DNA of 64,000 bases from DATBLE01 sp963808815 (GTDB lineage: Bacteria; Actinomycetota; Thermoleophilia; Gaiellales; Gaiellaceae): positions 124,001-188,000 of the forward strand of contig CAWEGI010000013.1 in assembly GCA_963808815.1 (NCBI GenBank). Reading direction: 5' to 3'. The position numbers were made by a program, and so were the translations under genes. Under the pieces are notes generated by a model. The model saw only the letters and a list, made by a program, of their open reading frames with translations, was not told the DNA's origin and made no database searches. Every line of letters begins with the position of its first letter. Positions within the stretch are counted from its first letter, which is position 1. This document shows positions 43,189-50,964 of the stretch, in pieces.

Positions 43189-43704
43189 CTAACCCACCCG
43201 CTCGGCGTGCAGGCCGAGAGCCCGGTCGAGCTCTTCGACAGCGGCGGCTGCGCGCGCGAGCCCGGCGAGCACGGCCGGCTCGCGGGTCTCCCGAAGCGGG
43301 CCTCTGCCGAGCAGCACCGCGGTCGCTGCCCAGGCCTCGCCGTCGCTCGGGCCGCCGTCCGCCCGCAACTGGGCGCAGACCGAGATCAGCGCGGCGAGGT
43401 CGGCGACAGCGTCGACGTCCCCGAGCGAGGCCACGCGGACGAGGCCGTGGGCGTAGAGGTAGTCCCCCAGCAGCAGGGCGTTGTGCCCGTCTGCGGCGAA
43501 GAGGCGCGGCCGCCCGTAGTGGAGCAGGTAGCCCTCGTAGATCGTCTCCAGTCCGACGGCGTAGCGCGGGTCGCCGAGAAGAGGCGAGAAGACCGGAACG
43601 GCCTCGCGGTCGCCGGCGGGGAGCAGCGCCTCCCCCCAGAGCGGGCTCTCGGCGGCCGCCTCGTCGGCGATCACCTCCCAGACGTCAAGCGAAGAAGCCG
43701 GCAA
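43189..43704 (-). CDS. Uncharacterised protein coupled to hemL
   Basis: A 171-aa soluble, Ala/Leu-rich, probably all-helical protein; I do not recognise the family. The segment LLLGDYLYAHGLVRVA faintly recalls polyprenyl synthase helices, but there is no Asp-rich motif. The TTG at 43704 overlaps the hemL end by 20 bp; a GTG near 43671 is another possible start. Its place directly after hemL suggests co-expression with tetrapyrrole synthesis. Confidence 0.5.
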   Translation of the reverse strand: MPASSLDVWEVIADEAAAESPLWGEALLPAGDREAVPVFSPLLGDPRYAVGLETIYEGYLLHYGRPRLFAADGHNALLLGDYLYAHGLVRVASLGDVDAVADLAALISVCAQLRADGGPSDGEAWAATAVLLGRGPLRETREPAVLAGLARAAAAVEELDRALGLHAERVG

Positions 43705-44944
43705 CGGCTTCGACCGTCCTCTCGATCTCCGCGTCGCCGTGGGCCAGCGAGACGAACAGCGCCTCGAACTGCGACGGCGCGACGTACACGCCGTTGGCGA
43801 GCAGGTGGCGGAAGAGCGCGCCGTAGCGCTCCGTGTCGCAGGCCTGCGCCTGCTCGAAGCGCCTCACCGGGCCGTCGGTCATGAACACGGTGAGCATCGC
43901 GCCGACGCGCTGGACGCTGCCGAAGGGTGCGAGACCCTCTTCCAGACGCTCGCCCGCCGTCTCCAGCCGCTCGTACACGGTGTCGTCGCGGAGGCGCCGC
44001 AGTACCGAGAGCCCGGCCGCGGTCGCCAGCGGGTTCCCCGACAGCGTCCCGGCCTGGTAGACGGCGCCGACCGGCGCGAGCTGCTCCATGATCTCGGCAC
44101 GTCCGCCGAACGCCGCCAGCGGCAGCCCCCCGCCGACGATCTTGCCGAGGACGGTCAGGTCGGGCACGACGCCGAAGCGCTCCTGCGCGCCGCCGCGCGC
44201 CACCCGGAAGCCCGTGATCACCTCGTCGAAGACGAGTAGTGCGCCGGAGGCGTCGCACAGCCCGCGCAGCGCCTCCAGGAAACCGGGCTCCGGCGGGACG
44301 ACGCCCATGTTCCCGGCGACGGGCTCGACGACGATGCACGCGAGCCCTTCGCCCCACTGCGCGACCGCCGCCGCGACCGCGTCGATGTCGTTGTACGGGC
44401 AGACGATCGTGTCGGCCGCGGCGCCGGACGGCACGCCAGGCGAGCCGGGAATGCCGAGGGTGGCGATCCCGGAGCCCGCGCTCGCGAGCAGCGCGTCGGC
44501 GTGGCCGTGGTAGCAGCCGGCGAACTTGATCAGACGGTCGCGCCTGGTCGCGCCGCGGGCGAGCCGGATTGCGCTCATCGCCGCCTCCGTCCCGGATGAG
44601 ACGAGCCGCACCATCTCGACCGACGGGACGGCGTCGACGATCTCCGCGGCGAGCTCGACCTCGGCCTCGGTCGGGGCGCCGAACGATGTTCCCCGTTCGG
44701 CCGCCTCGACCACCGCGGCCAGCGTCTCCGGATCGGCGTGCCCGAAGATCAGCGGCCCCCACGACATCACCCAGTCGACGTAGCCGCGGCCTTCGACGTC
44801 CTCGATCTCCGCCCCCCGACCGCGGGCCATGAACACCGGCTCGTCCAGGCCGACCGCCCGCATCGCCCGGACGGGCGAGTTGACGCCGCCGGGAATGAGC
44901 TCGAGGGCGCGCCGGTACAGATCCGACCGCGTCCTCAGAGCCAA
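43685..44944 (-). CDS. hemL: Glutamate-1-semialdehyde 2,1-aminomutase
   Basis: PLP enzyme converting glutamate-1-semialdehyde to 5-aminolevulinate in the C5 haem pathway. The 419-aa protein shows IPGGVNSPVRAM, FAGCYHGHADALL, FDEVITGFRVA and the PLP-Lys region TVLGKIVGGGLP. TTG 44944, with AAGGA 9 nt upstream, is the better-spaced start; CTG 44938 would make a CTGA overlap with the hemB stop. Adjacent to hemB. Confidence 0.94.
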   Translation of the reverse strand: MALRTRSDLYRRALELIPGGVNSPVRAMRAVGLDEPVFMARGRGAEIEDVEGRGYVDWVMSWGPLIFGHADPETLAAVVEAAERGTSFGAPTEAEVELAAEIVDAVPSVEMVRLVSSGTEAAMSAIRLARGATRRDRLIKFAGCYHGHADALLASAGSGIATLGIPGSPGVPSGAAADTIVCPYNDIDAVAAAVAQWGEGLACIVVEPVAGNMGVVPPEPGFLEALRGLCDASGALLVFDEVITGFRVARGGAQERFGVVPDLTVLGKIVGGGLPLAAFGGRAEIMEQLAPVGAVYQAGTLSGNPLATAAGLSVLRRLRDDTVYERLETAGERLEEGLAPFGSVQRVGAMLTVFMTDGPVRRFEQAQACDTERYGALFRHLLANGVYVAPSQFEALFVSLAHGDAEIERTVEAVAGFFA

Positions 44945-45882
44945 GATGCTAGGTCCTTCGTCCAGTACGAGACGACGATGTCGGCGCCGGCGCGCTTGAT
45001 CGCTGTCAGGGACTCCAGCGCCGCCGTCCGCTCGTCGAGCCAGCCCTGAGCAGCGGCGGCCTTCACCATCGCGTACTCGCCGGAGACGTTGTACGCGGCG
45101 AGCGGCAGGTCGAAGCGCTCGCGCGCGGCGCGGATCACGTCGAGGTACGGGAGCGCCGGCTTGACCATGATCACGTCCGCGCCCTCGGCGACGTCGAGCT
45201 CGCACTCGCGCAGCGCCTCGCGGATGTTGGCCGGGTCCATCTGGTAGCCGCGGCGGTCTCCGAAGGACGGCGCCGAGTCGGCGGCTTCGCGGAACGGCCC
45301 GTAGAACGCCGAGGCGTACTTGGCTGAATAGGCGACGATCGGCGTCTCCGGCAGAGCCTCGCGGATCGCCGCGACGCGGCCGTCCATCATGTCGCTGGGG
45401 CAGACCACATCGGCGCCGGCGTCGACGTGCGACACCGCCGTGCGGGCGAGCAGGTCGAGGGTCGCGTCGTTGTCGACCTGATCGTCGACGATCACGCCGC
45501 AGTGGCCGTGGTCCGTGTACTCGCAGAGGCAGACGTCGGTGAGCAGGGCCAGCTCGGGGAAGCGCGGCCGTAGCTCGCGCAGCGCGCGCTGGATGACGCC
45601 GTCGTCGTCCCACGCGCCGGAGCCCTCCTCGTCCTTCTCGGCCGGGATCCCGAACAGGATCACTGCGCCCACGCCGGCGACCACCAGCCGGTCGACCTCC
45701 TCACCCACGTCATCCACCGACCAGCGGCCCATCGCCGGCAGCGCCTCGTTCTGCTCCGAGCGGGGCCCGACGAAGAGCGGCATGACGAAGTCGTCGAGGT
45801 CGAGCCTGGTCTCGCGGACGAGCGTGCGGATCGCGCCGGTGCGGCGCAGGCGGCGGAGCCTGGTGACGGGGAAGGCGCCCAC
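44935..45882 (-). CDS. hemB: Delta-aminolevulinic acid dehydratase (porphobilinogen synthase)
   Basis: Condenses two 5-aminolevulinates to porphobilinogen. The 315-aa enzyme has the metal-binding cysteines in TDVCLCEYTDHGHCG (zinc type) and the two active-site lysines in AYSAKYASAFYGPFR and IMVKPALPYLD. GTG 45882 is 7 nt past TACCCT, indicating a leaderless start. hemL follows with an overlap. Confidence 0.95.
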   Translation of the reverse strand: MGAFPVTRLRRLRRTGAIRTLVRETRLDLDDFVMPLFVGPRSEQNEALPAMGRWSVDDVGEEVDRLVVAGVGAVILFGIPAEKDEEGSGAWDDDGVIQRALRELRPRFPELALLTDVCLCEYTDHGHCGVIVDDQVDNDATLDLLARTAVSHVDAGADVVCPSDMMDGRVAAIREALPETPIVAYSAKYASAFYGPFREAADSAPSFGDRRGYQMDPANIREALRECELDVAEGADVIMVKPALPYLDVIRAARERFDLPLAAYNVSGEYAMVKAAAAQGWLDERTAALESLTAIKRAGADIVVSYWTKDLASWL

Positions 45883-45889
45883 GCCTTGA

Positions 45890-45895
45890 AGGGTA
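45890..45895 (-). promoter_or_regulatory. -10 box of the hemB-hemL operon
   Basis: TACCCT ends 7 nt before GTG 45882. The -35 is weak. Confidence 0.45.
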
Positions 45896-45958
45896 GTCCT
45901 CGCGCGCCGTCCAGTACGAGTCTCCCGCCATGAGTCGCTTGCAGCGGGCGGTGCACGC

Positions 45959-45974
45959 GCTCGGGCGACCGAGC
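45959..45974 (-). terminator. Hairpin after the ABC permease gene
   Basis: GCTCGG, loop GCGA, CCGAGC forms a 6-bp stem 18 nt past the permease stop, before the hemB promoter. No T tract. Confidence 0.4.
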
Positions 45975-45991
45975 CCGAGCCCGAGCACGGA

Positions 45992-47323
45992 CTAGACCGT
46001 GAGGCGGCGGACGGACAGCCGCGCGAGCGCGCCGAACAGCGCTCCCAGCCCGATCAGCCAGGCCGCCTCGCGCGCGACCGTCTCCCACGGCGAGCCGTCG
46101 TACAGGGCCGAGGCGAAGAAGCGAACGGCGTGGACGAACGGAAAGGCATCGCTGATCCAGGCTGCGGCCGGGACGATCTCCCTCGGCACGAGGCCGAGGA
46201 AGACCACGGGGAGGACGACCAGGATCCCGACCAGCGAGGCCGTTCGCGACTCGCGGGTGAGCGCACCGACGAGCGTGCCGACCGCGCCGATCGCGGCCCC
46301 GGCGAGCAGGACGCCGACGAGCACGAGGGGCAGCCGCTGCCAGGGCTCGCCGCCGTGGACGCCGCCCGCCTCGACCGCGATCCCGAAGCCGACGAGGATC
46401 ACGAAGCCGACCCCGAGCGCGACCGTCACCGCCAGTGCGATCTTGGCGACGATCAACTGGCCCAGGCCGACCAGCCCGCGCACGAGGCGGCCGATCGCGT
46501 TCTCGTCGCGCTCGGCCGCGAGCGCCCCGCCTGCGAGCAGCAGCCCCAGGAAGCTGATCGTGATCGCCAGCCCGTACGCCTGGACCTGCGCCGAGAGCAG
46601 CGACGTGCGGCCCCGCCCCTTCTCCTCGTCGAGGACGACCGGACTCGCGGTCGCGCGGATCGCGTTGCCGGTGAGCGCGAGCGCGAGCCGGGCGTCGTCG
46701 ACGAAGTCGGCGATCTTCGTCTTCTGCGGCGAGTCCGGAACATTCGCGAGCAGCCGCTTCGTCCCGTCGAGCCCGATGATCGAGAAGTCGTGGCCGAGGA
46801 CGCGGCCCTTCCCGCCGTGGAGCAGCAGGTCGACGTACTTCAGATCTGCCTGGATGAACGCCTTCTGCAGCTTGAGGTTGAGGTTGTAGACGAGGGCCTG
46901 CATCTGCTGGCGCACACGCGGTGTGATCCCCCCGCTGCCGGTCGCGAGCGTCAGGTGCGGGCTCGCCACCAGCCCCTTGAGATCGGCGACGAATCCTTGT
47001 GGCACGGTCACGACCGCCGCGACGCGCCCCGAGGCGAGTTGTTGCGCGGCCTGCGTCTCCGACATCCGGACGATCTCCACGTTCTTGCCGACGTCGCGGA
47101 TCAGGTTGTCGATGCTGAACGACTGCCCCGCGACCGTGACCCGGTGCGGGATGCCGTCCTTGTCGACGAAGGCGACACGCGGCTTCGCGTTGGCGTAGGC
47201 GGCGGTCAGCCCGATCAGGAGCGCGATCACGAGTGGATAGGCGATCAGGACTCCGAGCAGCGCCGGCGAACGTCGCAGGACGAGCAGGTCCTTCCGGAGG
47301 ACATGCCAGACCGGCCTGATCAT
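45992..47323 (-). CDS. ABC-2 family exporter permease
   Basis: A 443-aa permease of the ABC-2/YhaP type: one N-terminal helix (about 20-42), a long extracytoplasmic domain (about 45-235) and five or more C-terminal helices (from about 250). The soluble domain shows MSETQAAQQLASGRVAAVVTVPQGF, typical of this family. The start overlaps the end of the ATP-binding gene by 4 bp. The substrate is unknown; lipid, polyketide or peptide export are typical for the family. Confidence 0.88.
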   Translation of the reverse strand: MIRPVWHVLRKDLLVLRRSPALLGVLIAYPLVIALLIGLTAAYANAKPRVAFVDKDGIPHRVTVAGQSFSIDNLIRDVGKNVEIVRMSETQAAQQLASGRVAAVVTVPQGFVADLKGLVASPHLTLATGSGGITPRVRQQMQALVYNLNLKLQKAFIQADLKYVDLLLHGGKGRVLGHDFSIIGLDGTKRLLANVPDSPQKTKIADFVDDARLALALTGNAIRATASPVVLDEEKGRGRTSLLSAQVQAYGLAITISFLGLLLAGGALAAERDENAIGRLVRGLVGLGQLIVAKIALAVTVALGVGFVILVGFGIAVEAGGVHGGEPWQRLPLVLVGVLLAGAAIGAVGTLVGALTRESRTASLVGILVVLPVVFLGLVPREIVPAAAWISDAFPFVHAVRFFASALYDGSPWETVAREAAWLIGLGALFGALARLSVRRLTV

Positions 47324-47973
47324 CTCAGCGAGCCCGCCGCTTCGGAGGTCAGGTAGGCGGCCACCGGCCCGTCGAAGACGACCCGGCCGTCGAGCAGCGC
47401 GGCCACCCGGTCGGCCACGTGCTCCAGATCCTCCAGATTCTGCGTGACGAGCACGACCGCGCCGCCGGCGTCACGGACACCGCGCGCGGTCTCCCACAGC
47501 CGCCGCCGCTGGCGTGGGTCGAGCGCCGCGGTCGGCTCGTCGAGGAGCAGCACGTGCGGGTCGGGGAGGAGAGAGATCGCCAGGTCGAGACGCTGCCGGT
47601 TTCCGACGGACAGCGTCGCCGCCGGGCGGTCGTCGTCCGGGAGCTCGAGCCGCTCGAGCATCCGCTGGGGATCGCCGGCCTGCTCCAGCCGCGCGAAGAG
47701 CTCGAGATTCTGCCGCGGCGAGAGCCGCCCGTAGTGGGCGGGCCGCTGCGGCATCCAGCCCGCGCGCACACCCTCGGCCCGCTCGACCGTGCCCTCGCTC
47801 GGTTCCACCGCGCCGGCGAGGATCGCGAGCAGCGTCGACTTCCCGGCGCCGTTCGGCCCCACCAGGGCCAGGGCCTCGCCCCGGTGCACCTCGAGATCGG
47901 TCGCCGCCAGCGCGACGTGCTCGCCGAACCGGCGTGAGACACCGCGCGCGGCGAGGAGCGGCCGGTCGTTCAC
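47320..47973 (-). CDS. ABC transporter ATP-binding subunit
   Basis: A 217-aa ATPase: Walker A GPNGAGKST, Q-loop MPQRP, the signature in variant form LSVGNRQRLDLA (normally LSGGQ), Walker B VLLLDEPTAALD and the switch region VLVTQNLED, where the usual His is Gln. Both the signature and switch changes are unusual. GTG 47973 overlaps the upstream transporter stop as GTGA, and the end overlaps the permease gene. Confidence 0.9.
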   Translation of the reverse strand: MNDRPLLAARGVSRRFGEHVALAATDLEVHRGEALALVGPNGAGKSTLLAILAGAVEPSEGTVERAEGVRAGWMPQRPAHYGRLSPRQNLELFARLEQAGDPQRMLERLELPDDDRPAATLSVGNRQRLDLAISLLPDPHVLLLDEPTAALDPRQRRRLWETARGVRDAGGAVVLVTQNLEDLEHVADRVAALLDGRVVFDGPVAAYLTSEAAGSLR

Positions 47974-49232
47974 CCGTGGCGCTGCGAACGGCGCGAGGGC
48001 TTCGCGACCGAGGGTGCCGGCACCTCCGGATCCGGCACGGGCGCGACCGGCGGCTGCTGCTCGAGCTCGACCTCGACCGGCACCGGCACGCCCTCCTGCC
48101 ACGGCTCGAGCACGACCCGCTCGGAGAAGTACTCGTACACGGCCCGCGCGGCGGCCAGCAGCGGCAGCGCGACCAGGATCCCGGCGAGGCCGTAGATCTC
48201 GCCGCCGGCGAGCAGGCCGAAGATGACCAGCAGCGGGTGCAGCCGCAGTGCGCTACCCATCACCTTCGGCACGACGACATGCCCTTCGATCTGGTGGATG
48301 ATCAGGAAGAGGATCGTCACCCAGAGCAGCGAGATCGGGTGGACGACGACGGCGTAGATCCCGGCGGGAATCGCGCCGAGCCACGGGCCCAGGTACGGGA
48401 TCAGCTCCATCACGGCCACCCACGCGCCGAAGAGCAGCGCGTACTTGTCGGCGCCCGGGACCAGGCCGAGCACACCGAGCAACCACATCCCCGCGCCGGC
48501 ACTCGCGCCGATGATCAGCGAGACGAGCAGCTGGCCCTTCACGTAGCCGACGACCGCGTACTCCATCCGCACGAGCAGCGGCTCCGAACCGGGGTGGGGC
48601 GGGAAGCGCCGGTCGAGCGCGCGGCTGAGCTTCGAGAAGTCGAGCAGCATGTAGACCGACACGACGATCACCACGATCGTCGCGAACAGCAGCTTCCCGA
48701 TCGAGATCGCCGCGCCTTCGACGAAGTCGACGACCCTGCTCGTGTACTTGCCCACGTCCTTGTCGCGGATCTGTCGCACCCACCGGTGGCCACGCTCCTG
48801 GACGTCGATCGAGCTGAGCCCGTGGTCGTTCAGCCACTGCTGCAGCCGGTCGACGTCCCGGTCTGCGTCCGTCTGGCCGGTCCGTCCATTGGGGCTCGTA
48901 AAGTAGGTGTCGAACCTGTCAGCGGCCGTCTTCGTCTGATCGACGACGACGGTGGCGAGAGCCCAGATGCTCACGATCAACGCCGCCGCGCAGCCCAGGT
49001 ACACGAGTGCGACGGCGAAGCCGCGCCGAATCCGAAACCGTCCGATCCTCACCTCGCCGATCGCCCTGACGACCGGGTCGAGCAAAAGCGCGATCAGCGA
49101 GGCGACGAGGAAGAGGAAGACGACGTGAAAGACGCGGCCCGCAATCACCCACGCCAGGATCAGCAGGATCGGAAGCCCGACCAGCTGCATCCAGCGCGGA
49201 ATCTGGATCTTCGGCGCCGCGCCGGGAGCCAT
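47970..49232 (-). CDS. AI-2E-family transporter-like membrane protein
   Basis: A 420-aa PerM/AI-2E-family protein. Two N-terminal helices are followed by a third, then an extracytoplasmic segment (about 110-170) and four or more C-terminal helices. Family motifs include ELIPYLGPWLGAIPA and a late GHVVVPKVMG. Members are proposed permeases for autoinducer-2 or ions. ATG 49232 is chosen over 49241 because a CTGAAG-17 nt-TACGAT promoter places the transcript start at this codon. Confidence 0.88.
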   Translation of the reverse strand: MAPGAAPKIQIPRWMQLVGLPILLILAWVIAGRVFHVVFLFLVASLIALLLDPVVRAIGEVRIGRFRIRRGFAVALVYLGCAAALIVSIWALATVVVDQTKTAADRFDTYFTSPNGRTGQTDADRDVDRLQQWLNDHGLSSIDVQERGHRWVRQIRDKDVGKYTSRVVDFVEGAAISIGKLLFATIVVIVVSVYMLLDFSKLSRALDRRFPPHPGSEPLLVRMEYAVVGYVKGQLLVSLIIGASAGAGMWLLGVLGLVPGADKYALLFGAWVAVMELIPYLGPWLGAIPAGIYAVVVHPISLLWVTILFLIIHQIEGHVVVPKVMGSALRLHPLLVIFGLLAGGEIYGLAGILVALPLLAAARAVYEYFSERVVLEPWQEGVPVPVEVELEQQPPVAPVPDPEVPAPSVAKPSRRSQRHG

Positions 49233-49239
49233 CGCGGCC

Positions 49240-49268
49240 ATCGTACCGCGGAGGTCGTACGACTTCAG
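49240..49268 (-). promoter_or_regulatory. Promoter of the AI-2E-type gene, leaderless
   Basis: -35 CTGAAG (49268-49263), 17 nt spacing, -10 TACGAT (49245-49240), then 7 nt to ATG 49232. One of the two promoters in the window with a recognisable -35. Confidence 0.6.
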
Positions 49269-49364
49269 GCCGCGATGCCTTGGGACTGGGCGCTGGAGAC
49301 GGACGGTTCACTGGCGCGTGACCCCTCGCGCGAGGATTGGTTCGTTTCCGTACGACCGGTCCCG

Positions 49365-49393
49365 TTGAAAGGACTCGCCGGGTCGGCTACGGT
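49365..49393 (+). promoter_or_regulatory. Promoter of the LytM-like gene, leaderless
   Basis: -35 TTGAAA (49365-49370), 17 nt spacing, -10 TACGGT (49388-49393), then 7 nt to ATG 49401. The start site would coincide with the A of ATG or the base before. Confidence 0.65.
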
Positions 49394-49400
49394 GCCGCGG

Positions 49401-50171
49401 ATGCCGGCTCCCCCCGCCTACCGGCGGCATGATCGCCATGCTGCTAGAGCGCGTCAGGCACGCCGCCGGGCCATCCTCGTCGCACTGGTCGTCGGGATCT
49501 TCGTGATCGTCGCCGTCGCGGCCTTCCGTCCCGACGGAGGCTCGACGGTCGTCGCGAGCCCTGCGAGCGCGACGAGGCTGCTGCCCCCGCCGCCTCCCTC
49601 GGGCGTTGCGATTGCGAGCTACGGGCGCCTGCGGGTGGCGTCGCCGGTCAACGAGGGCGTCGTCACCGCGATCGGATACCACGGCGCCGGGGAAGGGACG
49701 CTTCCGTTCGAACCGGTCGGGCGCCAGGCGAACGTCGGCGTCGCCACCCGTGTCTTCCACCGGATCTTCGGCGGCAGCGACAACGCGGGAGTCGTCTACT
49801 ACCGGCTCGGCGGCGGACAGGGGCCGGCGACCGGGGCGCTCGACGTCGGAGCGGCTCCCGGTACGGACGTGTATTCGCCGACGGACGGCACGGTCGTCGG
49901 TCTCCGCGACTACGTGCTGAACGGGAAGAAGTACGGCTCCGTGATCGACATCGAGCCGGTCGGCGAGCCTTCGGTCGTCCTCTCGGTCTCCCACGTGCAG
50001 GCCGACCCGGCGCTGACTGTCGGGTCGACCATCACCGCGAGCACCTCGAGACTCGGCCGCGTGGTCGACCTGTCCGGCGCCGAGCGGCTCGCGCTCGCCC
50101 GCTACACCCGCGACGCGGGCAACTACGTCGAGTTGACGCTGCACCCGGCCGAGTCCGTCCCGCTCCGCTAG
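49401..50171 (+). CDS. Membrane-anchored degenerate LytM (M23-like) domain protein
   Basis: A 256-aa protein with a basic N-terminus, one transmembrane helix (about 27-47), a Pro-rich linker and a LytM-like beta fold recognised by GTDVYSPTDGTVVG and VVLSVSHVQADPALTVGSTI. In active M23 peptidases the metal ligands lie in HxxxD and HxH; here the first His is missing (GALDVGAAPG) and only one His remains, so it is probably inactive. Such proteins activate amidases or act as scaffolds. The leaderless promoter fixes ATG 49401. Confidence 0.7.
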   Translation: MPAPPAYRRHDRHAARARQARRRAILVALVVGIFVIVAVAAFRPDGGSTVVASPASATRLLPPPPPSGVAIASYGRLRVASPVNEGVVTAIGYHGAGEGTLPFEPVGRQANVGVATRVFHRIFGGSDNAGVVYYRLGGGQGPATGALDVGAAPGTDVYSPTDGTVVGLRDYVLNGKKYGSVIDIEPVGEPSVVLSVSHVQADPALTVGSTITASTSRLGRVVDLSGAERLALARYTRDAGNYVELTLHPAESVPLR

Positions 50172-50184
50172 AAGCACCCTGACG

Positions 50185-50964
50185 TTGCGCCTCCTGTTCC
50201 TCGCCGACGTCTTCGGCTCCGCCGGTCGTCGCGCAGTCGAGGAGCGGCTGCCTGGGCTCCGCGACGAGCTCGGGATCGACTTCTGCATCGTCAACGGCGA
50301 GAACGCCGCGGACGGGCGGGGTCTGACCCCGAAGCTGGCGGAGAGGCTGCTCGCGGCCGGAGCCGACGTCGTCACGCTCGGCAACCACGTCTGGGCGCGT
50401 GACGAGATCGGCCCCTACCTCGCGGACTCGGAGCGCGTCATCCGCCCGGCCAACGTCGCGTCGGGGTCGCCGGGCCGGGCGCTGGCGGTCGCGCCCGCCG
50501 CCGACGGCACGCCCGTCGCGGTCGTCAACCTGCTGGGCTGGCTGTTCCTCGACGTCCCGGTCGGGCCGTTCGAGGTGCTCGACGAGCTCGTCGAGGAGGC
50601 ACGGAAGGCTGCGAATGTCGTCGTCGTCGACTTCCATGCCGAGGCGACCAGCGAGAAGATCGCCGTCGCCCGCTGGCTCGACGGCCGCGTGACGGCCGTG
50701 ATCGGGACGCACACGCACGTCCAGACCAGCGACGCGCGGGTGCAGCCCGGCGGCACCGCCGCGATCACCGACGCCGGGATGACGGGACCACACGACTCCG
50801 TGATCGGTGTCGAAGCCGAGCTCGCGATCAGGCGCATGCGCACCGGGATGCCCGTCCGCTTCCGGCCCGCCGAGGGCGGCGTCCGCCTCGAGGGCGTCGT
50901 CGTCGAGTGCGACGCCGAGGGCCGCGCTACGGCGATCGAGACGCTGCGCGTCCCACACCCGTAG
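50185..50964 (+). CDS. YmdB-family metallophosphoesterase
   Basis: A 259-aa calcineurin-like phosphodiesterase; Bacillus YmdB hydrolyses cyclic nucleotides and affects biofilm decisions. The metal ligands appear in FLADVFGSAGRRAV, VNGENAADGRGL, LGNHVWAR, DFHAEATSEK and GTHTHVQTSD, in the YmdB order. TTG 50185 is the start. The 3' end overlaps the convergent GT87 gene by 38 bp. Contains one copy of a GGGGTCTGACCCC motif at 50318-50330 within the coding region. Confidence 0.93.
   Translation: MRLLFLADVFGSAGRRAVEERLPGLRDELGIDFCIVNGENAADGRGLTPKLAERLLAAGADVVTLGNHVWARDEIGPYLADSERVIRPANVASGSPGRALAVAPAADGTPVAVVNLLGWLFLDVPVGPFEVLDELVEEARKAANVVVVDFHAEATSEKIAVARWLDGRVTAVIGTHTHVQTSDARVQPGGTAAITDAGMTGPHDSVIGVEAELAIRRMRTGMPVRFRPAEGGVRLEGVVVECDAEGRATAIETLRVPHP

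Noticed and set aside
45930..45993. A plus-strand 21-codon frame in the hemB/ABC gap
   Set aside because: Too short, Ser/Pro-rich at the end, no RBS, and it runs through a likely terminator hairpin.
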